Assembly: GCA_016839405.1 (NCBI GenBank)
Contig: JAEOUJ010000220.1
Location: forward strand, 1-10,523
Length of the DNA stretch: 10,523 bases
Origin: Candidatus Gerdarchaeota archaeon
GTDB lineage: Archaea; Asgardarchaeota; Heimdallarchaeia; JABLTI01
Direction of reading: 5' to 3'
Part shown: piece after piece, positions 5,186 to 10,523 of the stretch
How the letters are laid out: the number at the start of each line of letters is the position of its first letter
Numbering within the stretch: position 1 is the stretch's first letter
Notes under the pieces: generated by a model
Told to the model about the DNA's origin: nothing
The model's input: the letters and a program-made list of their open reading frames with translations, nothing else
The model's database searches: none
Program-made: the position numbers and the translations under genes

Positions 5186-7501
5186 TCATTTTCTGATATT
5201 TACAAAAATTCTAAGAAGTAAAAATGAAGAAATAATGAGAAAACCAATAATTATACCTAAATATAACATCCAGGTTCTAACTTTAGGATAACTATTTGGA
5301 TCTAATGGATCGGTCCCATTAAGCACTTCTTCCCCATCAAAATAACCATCCCCATCACTATCTTTTACCCATGGATCAGTGTTATAGATAATTACTTCTT
5401 GATAATCTGATAAACCATCACGATCAGAATCAGAACTTATTGGATTTGTTCCATAAATGAATAATTCTTCATAATCTGTAAGCAAATCTATATCAGTATC
5501 AATTGCAAAGGGATTAGTCCCATATATAGTCAATTCATCAAAATCAGGTAAAGTGTCTCTATCAGAATCTAATACAAATATTTCCATGTCATTTTCATCT
5601 TGTCTATTAATTTTATAGGTAGTACCATAATGATAAGCTATATCCATTATCATCCCTTCATCATAATAAGAACCCAAATTGTCAACATTCAGTGGATCAA
5701 CAATTTCTAATAATTGTAAAGAAACTGAACTAGAAGTGATTAAATAACTATCACTTACTAGTGCTAGATCATTGGATGTATATCCTCCAATAATATCAGC
5801 TAAAAATATTTCTTCTTCTTGTGATATATCTAGAACTACTAATGAACCAGTAGCAAAATAACCATGATAATTGCTAAAAACACATTCCAAAATACCTTGA
5901 AGTTCATAATCTATAATAGATGAACCGAAAGATTCTCCTAATAATTCAAGTCTATATAATCCATAATCATAATCAATAACATACACAAATCCTTGATAAT
6001 AATATACTTGATCAGCAAATAAATTAGATATTGAAATATTATCCAATTCAAAAGGTGCTTGAGGATTTTGGAAACTTATTAATTCTAAACCATCCTGACC
6101 ATCAGCCAGAAGAGCTGCCCAACCACTAGCACTTACACCTGAAGCATTTCCTCCATCATAATAATGACCTATTTTCACTGGATTTTTTACATCAGTAATA
6201 TTCAGGACATGTAAGCCGGAATTAAAAGCTGAAAGGTAAACCCAGTTACTAGTTGTATATAAATCTGTAAGAGTATCATTAATAAAAAATGAACTTAATT
6301 TTTCTATCTTTAAAGGATCTGTCACATTCAAAATTGTATAAGTTCCTCTATTATCAATTAGATGAACTAAACCACCACGATAAACCATTTTAGTAAAATA
6401 TCCACCAAAAAAATATCCAAGTAATGTAATATTTGTTAGATCTGTTGAATTATAAATTACTAGTCCATAAGTCCAATCAGAAATAAAGATAAAATCACTA
6501 TATAATGAAATATCTGTTGGTACTCCAATAGAAGATATTTTTGTCATCTTAGAAATATTATATATATCACTACAATTTACAATTTCAAAATTATTTTGAT
6601 TGCTTGCAATATAAATTAAATTATCTTGAACTGCAAATGTATCACAATCAATTGTATAATAACTTGTAAGTAAAGTTGGATTTGTTATATCACTTACATT
6701 AAAAAATAATAAAGTGTTATTTGAATTTAAAACATAGGCAATACTATCTATAACAGTAATTTCCAAGAAATAGTTATTATTTGTTTCAGTATAACTTCCT
6801 ACTTCAACTGGATTGAGAATATCTTGTATATCAAATACCTCCAATCCCTCAACTCCATCTGCTATAATAGCATAGTGGTCTACTATTTCAATAGAATAAG
6901 CTCCATATGAACCATCAAATGTATATGCTACTTGTTCTAAATTAGTTAAATCAGAGGCATCAAAAATACGTAAATCTGTATCTGTATCAGCAATTATTAA
7001 ATAATCATTATAGAAAATTGTTTCTTCAGTATTAAAATTAAAATTATAATATAATCTATAGGGATTAGAAAGATCTGTGATATCTATAATTTCAAAACCA
7101 CTTGTTCCCCCTGAGAGAATCAATACATCACCTTGTAAATAGATATCATTTGTTCCCTGAATTTGACTATTATATATACTAATAATTTTAGGATCTTTTA
7201 CATCAGATATATTATAAATAACTAAAGAATTATCTCCCCCACTTACATATGCAATTGAATCAGAAACTAGAATATTGTCAACACTACCTAATTTTTCTTT
7301 CCATTCTCCTAAACCAATTAATCGATCATCTATATAATTTGGGTGCATTTGATAGGCATTATCGTTTGGTTTCTTTATTGCTTCTATCTTTTGAGTATCA
7401 AAATTTAATGGATAAAGAAATGAAATTAAAAATAAAAGTGAAAACACTAGACAATATATAATATTTTTATATTTCAGGAGTTGACAGGTCCTAATACTCA
7501 A
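5186..7501 (-). CDS. Membrane-anchored LVIVD-repeat beta-propeller protein with thrombospondin type 3 calcium repeats
   Basis: A 771-residue cell-surface protein. A hydrophobic N-terminal segment at about 14-31 serves as signal peptide or anchor. Residues from about 60 to 640 contain some thirteen LVIVD-like repeats of about 40-45 residues, each with a core of the type G-L-x-I-x-D-I-S-D-x-x-N-P. Examples are SLVIYNISDVKDP, GLEVFDIQDILNP and GLHVLNITDVKNP. Such repeats form propeller blades, so one or two propellers are expected. Residues 645-735 hold about four acidic thrombospondin-3-type repeats (DSDRDGLSDYQEV, DSDGDGYFDGEEV), which bind calcium in known relatives. A C-terminal helix at about 744-766 followed by a basic tail anchors it in the membrane. 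Many Asn-x-Ser/Thr sites suggest N-glycosylation. The start is TTG: no suitable ATG exists before the signal segment, TAG lies upstream at 7519-7517, and AAAAGG sits nine bases away. Ligand and role are unknown; adhesion or surface scaffolding is an inference. Confidence 0.85.
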   Translation of the reverse strand: MSIRTCQLLKYKNIIYCLVFSLLFLISFLYPLNFDTQKIEAIKKPNDNAYQMHPNYIDDRLIGLGEWKEKLGSVDNILVSDSIAYVSGGDNSLVIYNISDVKDPKIISIYNSQIQGTNDIYLQGDVLILSGGTSGFEIIDITDLSNPYRLYYNFNFNTEETIFYNDYLIIADTDTDLRIFDASDLTNLEQVAYTFDGSYGAYSIEIVDHYAIIADGVEGLEVFDIQDILNPVEVGSYTETNNNYFLEITVIDSIAYVLNSNNTLLFFNVSDITNPTLLTSYYTIDCDTFAVQDNLIYIASNQNNFEIVNCSDIYNISKMTKISSIGVPTDISLYSDFIFISDWTYGLVIYNSTDLTNITLLGYFFGGYFTKMVYRGGLVHLIDNRGTYTILNVTDPLKIEKLSSFFINDTLTDLYTTSNWVYLSAFNSGLHVLNITDVKNPVKIGHYYDGGNASGVSASGWAALLADGQDGLELISFQNPQAPFELDNISISNLFADQVYYYQGFVYVIDYDYGLYRLELLGESFGSSIIDYELQGILECVFSNYHGYFATGSLVVLDISQEEEIFLADIIGGYTSNDLALVSDSYLITSSSVSLQLLEIVDPLNVDNLGSYYDEGMIMDIAYHYGTTYKINRQDENDMEIFVLDSDRDTLPDFDELTIYGTNPFAIDTDIDLLTDYEELFIYGTNPISSDSDRDGLSDYQEVIIYNTDPWVKDSDGDGYFDGEEVLNGTDPLDPNSYPKVRTWMLYLGIIIGFLIISSFLLLRIFVNIRK

Positions 7502-7510
7502 ATCAAGTAA

Positions 7511-7516
7511 CCTTTT
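7511..7516 (-). promoter_or_regulatory. Shine-Dalgarno supporting the TTG start of the propeller gene
   Basis: On the minus strand AAAAGG (7516-7511) lies nine bases before the TTG at 7501. No in-frame ATG precedes the hydrophobic signal segment, so the TTG is the best start. Confidence 0.5.
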
Positions 7517-7568
7517 CTAAATCTAGTGTTAGAAATTAAGGCGATCTTATTATTAAGTTATATTATTA

Positions 7569-7592
7569 GAAAAAAAATAAGAAAGAAGAAAG
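7569..7592 (-). terminator. T-rich tract after proteasome alpha
   Basis: Just past the psmA stop, the minus strand is an unbroken pyrimidine-rich stretch apart from one or two A residues. It includes eight consecutive T at 7577-7570. Poly-T tracts are the intrinsic terminators of archaeal RNA polymerase. A TATA-like TAATATAA (about 7566-7559) follows at once and could start the propeller gene. Confidence 0.55.
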
Positions 7593-7597
7593 CAGAA

Positions 7598-8305
7598 TTA
7601 AGCTTTCAATATTTCATCAACATCTTTTTGACTTAGAATCTGTACTTGGCCATCTTTAGTTTCTATGACAGCCATTTCAACGGTAATGGTAGCTTCATCT
7701 TCTTCCACTGCAGCTTTCAAAGCATCTAATGCTAATTTAATAGCAGCTTTCTTGGGCAAGTTTTTCTTATAATTTTTCTTTAAAACTTCTTTTGCTGCAG
7801 CTTCATTTGCGCCAATAGCTGTAGCCAAACAGCTAAAAATAGCTCCACCAGGATCGATGAAATATAATGAGGTTTCTTTCTCATAAACACTGCCAAAGAG
7901 AACAGCAATACCAAAAGGTCGAACGCCTCCATATTGTGTAAACGATTGCAAGTAATCACCGATTTTCTCTGAAAGAACTTCAGGATCTATCACTTCGCCA
8001 TAGGTAATACGTTCTATTTGTGCTTCTATTCTAGCTCTTTGTAATAATGCACGGCCATCAGCTGAATAACCTGAGAATGTTGAAGCTATATGGTCATCTA
8101 TTTTGAATACTTTATCAGCGGATTCAATCAATTCAAAAGCTCTTTTTTGTCCTGCCAAAACTACACAAGTATCAGTTTTTATTCCTACAGCTGTACTACC
8201 CATTTTAACTGCTTCTCGAGCATATTCAACTTGAATAATACGACCATCAGGAGAAAAGATTACTGTTGCTTTATCATAACCGAATTGACTTGGTTGCGAA
8301 AACAT
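7598..8305 (-). CDS. psmA: 20S proteasome alpha subunit
   Basis: A 235-residue alpha subunit. Seven copies form each outer ring of the 20S core, gate substrate entry and dock ATPases such as PAN or Cdc48. Typical motifs are FSPDGRIIQVEYAREAVK at 17-34, GSTAVGIK, LIESADKVFKIDD at 59-71 and TQYGGVRPFGIAVLFGS in the middle. Lys65 aligns with the Thermoplasma Lys66 that binds the ATPase HbYX tail. The gate motif reads Tyr10-Asp11-Lys12 instead of the usual Tyr-Asp-Arg. The N-terminal catalytic Thr of beta subunits is absent, as expected. The chosen ATG lies one base after the psmB stop; a TTG eight codons upstream would extend it into psmB. The GGAGGAG in the last psmB codons ends nine bases before this ATG, strongly favouring it and implying translational coupling. 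A T-rich terminator follows the gene. Confidence 0.95.
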   Translation of the reverse strand: MFSQPSQFGYDKATVIFSPDGRIIQVEYAREAVKMGSTAVGIKTDTCVVLAGQKRAFELIESADKVFKIDDHIASTFSGYSADGRALLQRARIEAQIERITYGEVIDPEVLSEKIGDYLQSFTQYGGVRPFGIAVLFGSVYEKETSLYFIDPGGAIFSCLATAIGANEAAAKEVLKKNYKKNLPKKAAIKLALDALKAAVEEDEATITVEMAVIETKDGQVQILSQKDVDEILKA

Positions 8306-8306
8306 T

Positions 8307-8981
8307 TTAGATTGCTCCTCCGTGTTCAATTATTTCTTCTTTAGTGAGTTCTTTGAACCCTTTACTGTTAATTACCACTGCTCGAATTCCATCACCCGTT
8401 GCAGTGTCTCTTTTTATAGCAGATTTTAATGCCTTCAAAGCAAGTTTGATGCCTTCCTTTTCAGTCATATCATCTTCATAGTCAGCTTCTAAAACGCCTA
8501 TGGCTAATGGTGAACCAGAACCAGTGGCAAACCAGTTATCTTCTGATAATGAACCAGCCATATCAAATGAAAATATGTGTGGACCTGTTTGATCCCATCC
8601 ACCCACCATTAGTTGGACAAAGAATGGAAAATATGCTCTATATTGACCATATAACATATTTTTCACAAGGTTAGCTATCATGGAAGTTTTTGGTTTTCTT
8701 TTTCGATCTAGCTCAAACAAACGAATTTGTGCTTGCATAATATCAATAATGTATTGAGCATCAGAAACTAGGCCAGCGATAGTCATTGCAGAATAATCAT
8801 TGAGTTGATGAACCTTCTTTGCATGGTCAGAAGCGACTAAAGTACCCATACTTGCTCGCATATCTGCTACTAGAACTGCAGCATCTTTACATTTAATTGC
8901 TACAGTTGTAGTTCCTTTAGCAAGTTGATCTTCAAAGTCTTTTGGTTGCAATTTTTCAACCTCTTTTATTTTAGATAACAT
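8307..8981 (-). CDS. psmB: 20S proteasome beta subunit (catalytic, with propeptide)
   Basis: A 224-residue beta subunit, the proteolytic component of the inner rings. The motif LAKG-TTTVAI places autocleavage after Gly23, exposing Thr24 as the N-terminal nucleophile (Thr1). Asp40 and Lys56 fall at mature positions 17 and 33, completing the catalytic set. TGSGSPLAIGVLE at 153-165 and RDTATGDG at 191-198 supply the conserved Ser and Asp of the active site. The propeptide is 23 residues, longer than the 8 of Thermoplasma. The protein should therefore be active. It lies immediately upstream of psmA, and its final codons Gly-Gly-Ala-Ile contain the psmA ribosome binding site. The start ATG shows no clear Shine-Dalgarno. 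A TATA-like TTTTATAT about 63-70 bases upstream could drive the psmB-psmA operon. Confidence 0.95.
   Translation of the reverse strand: MLSKIKEVEKLQPKDFEDQLAKGTTTVAIKCKDAAVLVADMRASMGTLVASDHAKKVHQLNDYSAMTIAGLVSDAQYIIDIMQAQIRLFELDRKRKPKTSMIANLVKNMLYGQYRAYFPFFVQLMVGGWDQTGPHIFSFDMAGSLSEDNWFATGSGSPLAIGVLEADYEDDMTEKEGIKLALKALKSAIKRDTATGDGIRAVVINSKGFKELTKEEIIEHGGAI
8315..8321 (-). promoter_or_regulatory. Ribosome binding site for psmA embedded in the end of psmB
   Basis: On the minus strand GGAGGAG (8321-8315) is formed by the psmB codons for Gly-Gly-Ala and ends nine bases before the psmA ATG at 8305. It is the strongest Shine-Dalgarno in the window. It decides the psmA start against the TTG at 8329, which would lie upstream of the site. 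Confidence 0.75.
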
Positions 8982-9043
8982 ATCGACTTTATTATTTAAA
9001 ATGACTACTTTTGCAAAAAGAAAGTATAAGTTATCAAAAATAG

Positions 9044-9051
9044 ATATAAAA
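9044..9051 (-). promoter_or_regulatory. Candidate TATA box for the psmB-psmA operon
   Basis: TTTTATAT on the minus strand lies 63-70 bases before the psmB ATG, between that gene and the stop of the winged-helix gene. Transcription would start near 9022 with a leader of about 40 bases. A second AT box, TTTAAATA (9000-8993), is too close to the ATG to serve as a TATA box. Confidence 0.35.
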
Positions 9052-9063
9052 TCTGTAAATTAA

Positions 9064-9834
9064 TTAATTCTCTGAATGTGCATTATTAGTATTAAGCCAT
9101 GAGAGTAATTTTTGTTGGTATTCAATTTCTGATATGGAAGTTCTACGCCATCCTTCAAAATCAATATTTGAATGGATGCCAAAAGAAGCCAGTAATTCAA
9201 TAAAATACTGTGATAAATCTTCCAAAGCCTGTTCATAAAAGAATTGTTGATTATCATTACTTTCAGGTATTATAGTAAGAATTGTTTCATCCTCAAATAT
9301 TTGCAAAGTGGCTGAAGCTCGACTATCTACTAATTGCCATCTAATTGTTAGATTTTTACCTTCTGTATGTGATATATACCTAAAGGATCCAAACCATTTA
9401 CCAACTAATAGAGAAGCAATTTCATCAAGAGGTGCTTTCGTATTAAAGATAATTCTTTGTTGTAATAATTTTTCAGAAGATTGATGTAAATCAATAGCAT
9501 TTTGAACTTTAATTATTTCAGATAAAACAGTCGTTCCTTTGGGAGATATGGAGTAACCACTTTCATTTTTATAAATAAGATCTTTAGATAATAAACGATT
9601 GACAGCTTTTGTAATTTTTTGTTGATGTTTTCCTAGTTGCCTTTTTATTCCTGAAAAAGAAAATGATGTTAAACCTTCATCTGACATTTCAGTTGCTGCT
9701 AATAAAAATAAAACTTCTAATTCATCTTTCGTTAAGTAGGAATATTCTTCTGTATACAAAACATTCGGACGAATGTTTATCTCAATTGCCGGAGGGGCAT
9801 CTATATTATAAAAATCATCTGGATATAATTCCAT
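9064..9834 (-). CDS. Winged helix-turn-helix DNA-binding protein
   Basis: A 256-residue protein. Residues 33-104 have a winged-helix pattern: helix LTKDELEVLFLLAATEM, a second helix around SFSGIKRQLGK, a recognition helix QQKITKAVNRLLSKDL at 71-86, then a beta wing IYKNESGYSISPKG at 87-100. This resembles MarR- or Lrp-like archaeal regulators. The C-terminal part (about 105-256) is a mixed alpha/beta region that I do not recognise; it may sense a ligand or mediate dimerisation. There are no Cys residues, so no metal or Fe-S ligand set of that kind. The N-terminal 30 residues are acidic and Pro-containing. The gene is the first of the minus-strand block, 82 bases upstream of psmB. A strong TATA box 23-30 bases before the ATG predicts a leaderless or very short leader. 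Control of its own promoter, the psmBA operon, or the divergent gene is possible but unproven. Confidence 0.78.
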   Translation of the reverse strand: MELYPDDFYNIDAPPAIEINIRPNVLYTEEYSYLTKDELEVLFLLAATEMSDEGLTSFSFSGIKRQLGKHQQKITKAVNRLLSKDLIYKNESGYSISPKGTTVLSEIIKVQNAIDLHQSSEKLLQQRIIFNTKAPLDEIASLLVGKWFGSFRYISHTEGKNLTIRWQLVDSRASATLQIFEDETILTIIPESNDNQQFFYEQALEDLSQYFIELLASFGIHSNIDFEGWRRTSISEIEYQQKLLSWLNTNNAHSEN

Positions 9835-9856
9835 TCAATAAACCTACTTTGTTGTA

Positions 9857-9864
9857 TATATAAA
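9857..9864 (-). promoter_or_regulatory. TATA box of the winged-helix gene
   Basis: The minus strand reads TTTATATA, an exact archaeal TATA consensus, 23-30 bases before the ATG at 9834. Transcription should therefore start at or within a few bases of the start codon. A weak AGGT eight bases before the ATG would then lie outside the transcript or at its very 5' end. Confidence 0.6.
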
Positions 9865-10005
9865 TATCAAGTATTTTCTAATATTTAATGACTTACATTT
9901 AATTAATAATTTTATAAATAAATTGGTATTTAAAAAATAAGGTTTTTTGGGATTCGTTTAATACAAAAGTAATAATAATCTTTGATGACCATAGTTTTGT
10001 AGGAA

Positions 10006-10014
10006 TAATATAAA
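10006..10014 (+). promoter_or_regulatory. Candidate TATA box of the helix-hairpin-helix gene
   Basis: TAATATAAA lies about 30-38 bases before the ATG at 10044, predicting a start near 10035 and a leader of under ten bases. The 209-base divergent spacer (9835-10043) is otherwise AT-rich filler. I found no RNA gene or convincing operator in it. Confidence 0.4.
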
Positions 10015-10043
10015 TTTAAGAAAATATGGATTGGTAGATTTTC

Positions 10044-10523
10044 ATGACTGCTAAAAAAGAATCTGAGTTAAAGAAAATATATACCAAACGATTAAGAGAA
10101 GCAGGATATAATACAGTTCCAGAACTTGTTCAAATTTTACCACCAACTATTATGAACATTATTGGCTCTAGTATTACTACAGCTGAAAAGCTTTTCATTT
10201 CAGCTATAATGACACATATGCGAAATGTTCAAATTCATTTTGATGGTGAACCACCGGATGGTGTAAACAAAGCACTTACAGATTTGGGTTTTATGACTTT
10301 ACAAGAAATAGCTGATGCCAATCCAAATACAATAGCTCAAGCTTTGCAAATCAATTTAGAAAATGCAAATGAGATAGTTCTTCATGCTATAGAATTATCT
10401 GTAAAGAAAGAAAGCAATATTGAGATAATAAATAGAGAAGAATTGATAAATGATATAGACAGAGAGATTTCTCATTATTTAGGTCAGTTAGATAGAGTTG
10501 AACAAGAGAAGAAACTTAATGTA
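10044..10523 (+). CDS. Tandem helix-hairpin-helix protein, 3' truncated by window
   Basis: The frame opens at an ATG and stays open for 160 codons to the window edge. Residues about 16-55 (RLREAGYNTVPELVQILPPT, then GSSITTAEKLFISAI) and about 75-117 (KALTDLGFMTLQEIADANP, then INLENANEIVLHAIEL) are two helix-hairpin-helix units. They resemble the HhH_5-type domain found in RadA, topoisomerase and RNA polymerase alpha tails, which bind DNA non-specifically or mediate protein contacts. The charged C-terminal stretch to residue 160 looks helical. No catalytic domain is visible within the window, so the full protein may carry one downstream. The ATG is preceded by a TATA-like box at the distance for a short-leader transcript. 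It is divergent from the winged-helix gene. The product name beyond HhH protein cannot be given. Confidence 0.75.
   Translation, partial: MTAKKESELKKIYTKRLREAGYNTVPELVQILPPTIMNIIGSSITTAEKLFISAIMTHMRNVQIHFDGEPPDGVNKALTDLGFMTLQEIADANPNTIAQALQINLENANEIVLHAIELSVKKESNIEIINREELINDIDREISHYLGQLDRVEQEKKLNV

Noticed and set aside
8306..8329. Longer proteasome alpha starting at TTG 8329
   Set aside because: The extension would overlap psmB and lies upstream of the GGAGGAG site. The shorter form matches the usual alpha N-terminus and has the right spacing.
9845..9873. TACTT...AAGTA inverted repeat around the winged-helix TATA box as an operator
   Set aside because: The arms are only five bases in very AT-rich DNA, and the inner sequence is not symmetrical. 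Chance is a sufficient explanation.
9981..10070. Possible C/D box guide RNA (TTGATGA near 9982-9988)
   Set aside because: The first base does not fit the RUGAUGA box, and the nearest CTGA (about 10062) lies inside the helix-hairpin-helix coding region, too far away. No terminal stem is visible.

Overview
The window is strongly AT-rich and encodes unmistakably archaeal proteins: a 20S proteasome alpha/beta pair, a tungsten-type aldehyde:ferredoxin oxidoreductase, a lipoyl-synthase-like radical SAM protein and a stand-alone lipoate ligase domain. Spacers carry TATA-like boxes. Small zinc-ribbon membrane proteins, HEAT-repeat proteins and LVIVD-propeller/thrombospondin-3 surface proteins are common in Asgard archaea (Heimdall/Loki type). 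I infer an AT-rich archaeon, plausibly Asgard, but no marker here fixes the lineage. TAA, TAG and TGA all act as stops.

Layout. The plus strand holds, in order: the C-terminal part of an aldehyde:ferredoxin oxidoreductase (2-835, 5' end outside), a LipS1/LipS2-like radical SAM protein (948-1952), a zinc-ribbon two-helix membrane protein (2020-2535), a lipoate-protein ligase catalytic domain (2600-3382), and an unrecognised coiled-coil protein with a TTG start (3526-4236). It meets, one base away and tail to tail, a minus-strand block read right to left: a winged-helix protein (9834-9064), proteasome beta (8981-8307), proteasome alpha (8305-7598), a large membrane-anchored propeller protein (7501-5186) and a HEAT-repeat protein (5095-4238). 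A helix-hairpin-helix protein starts at 10044 on the plus strand and runs off the window.

How the genes fit together. The radical SAM and ligase genes point to archaeal lipoyl cofactor assembly: the ligase attaches an octanoyl or lipoyl group to a carrier protein and LipS-type enzymes insert sulfur. The second LipS protein and the ligase accessory domain (LplB) are not in the window. The proteasome genes are translationally coupled in the order beta-alpha, with the alpha ribosome binding site inside the last codons of beta. The winged-helix gene lies 82 bases upstream in the same direction, so it may be a regulator of the operon or merely a neighbour.

Two genes (3526 and 7501) appear to start at TTG. 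For two others (lplA, psmA) a TTG extension is possible but the Shine-Dalgarno position favours the internal ATG. No spacer exceeds about 210 bases. I see no tRNA, rRNA, CRISPR array or insertion sequence, and no clear evidence for a wholly new system; the best leads are the lipoylation cluster with its membrane protein, the coupled psmB-psmA pair, and the possible frameshift at 3498-3566.
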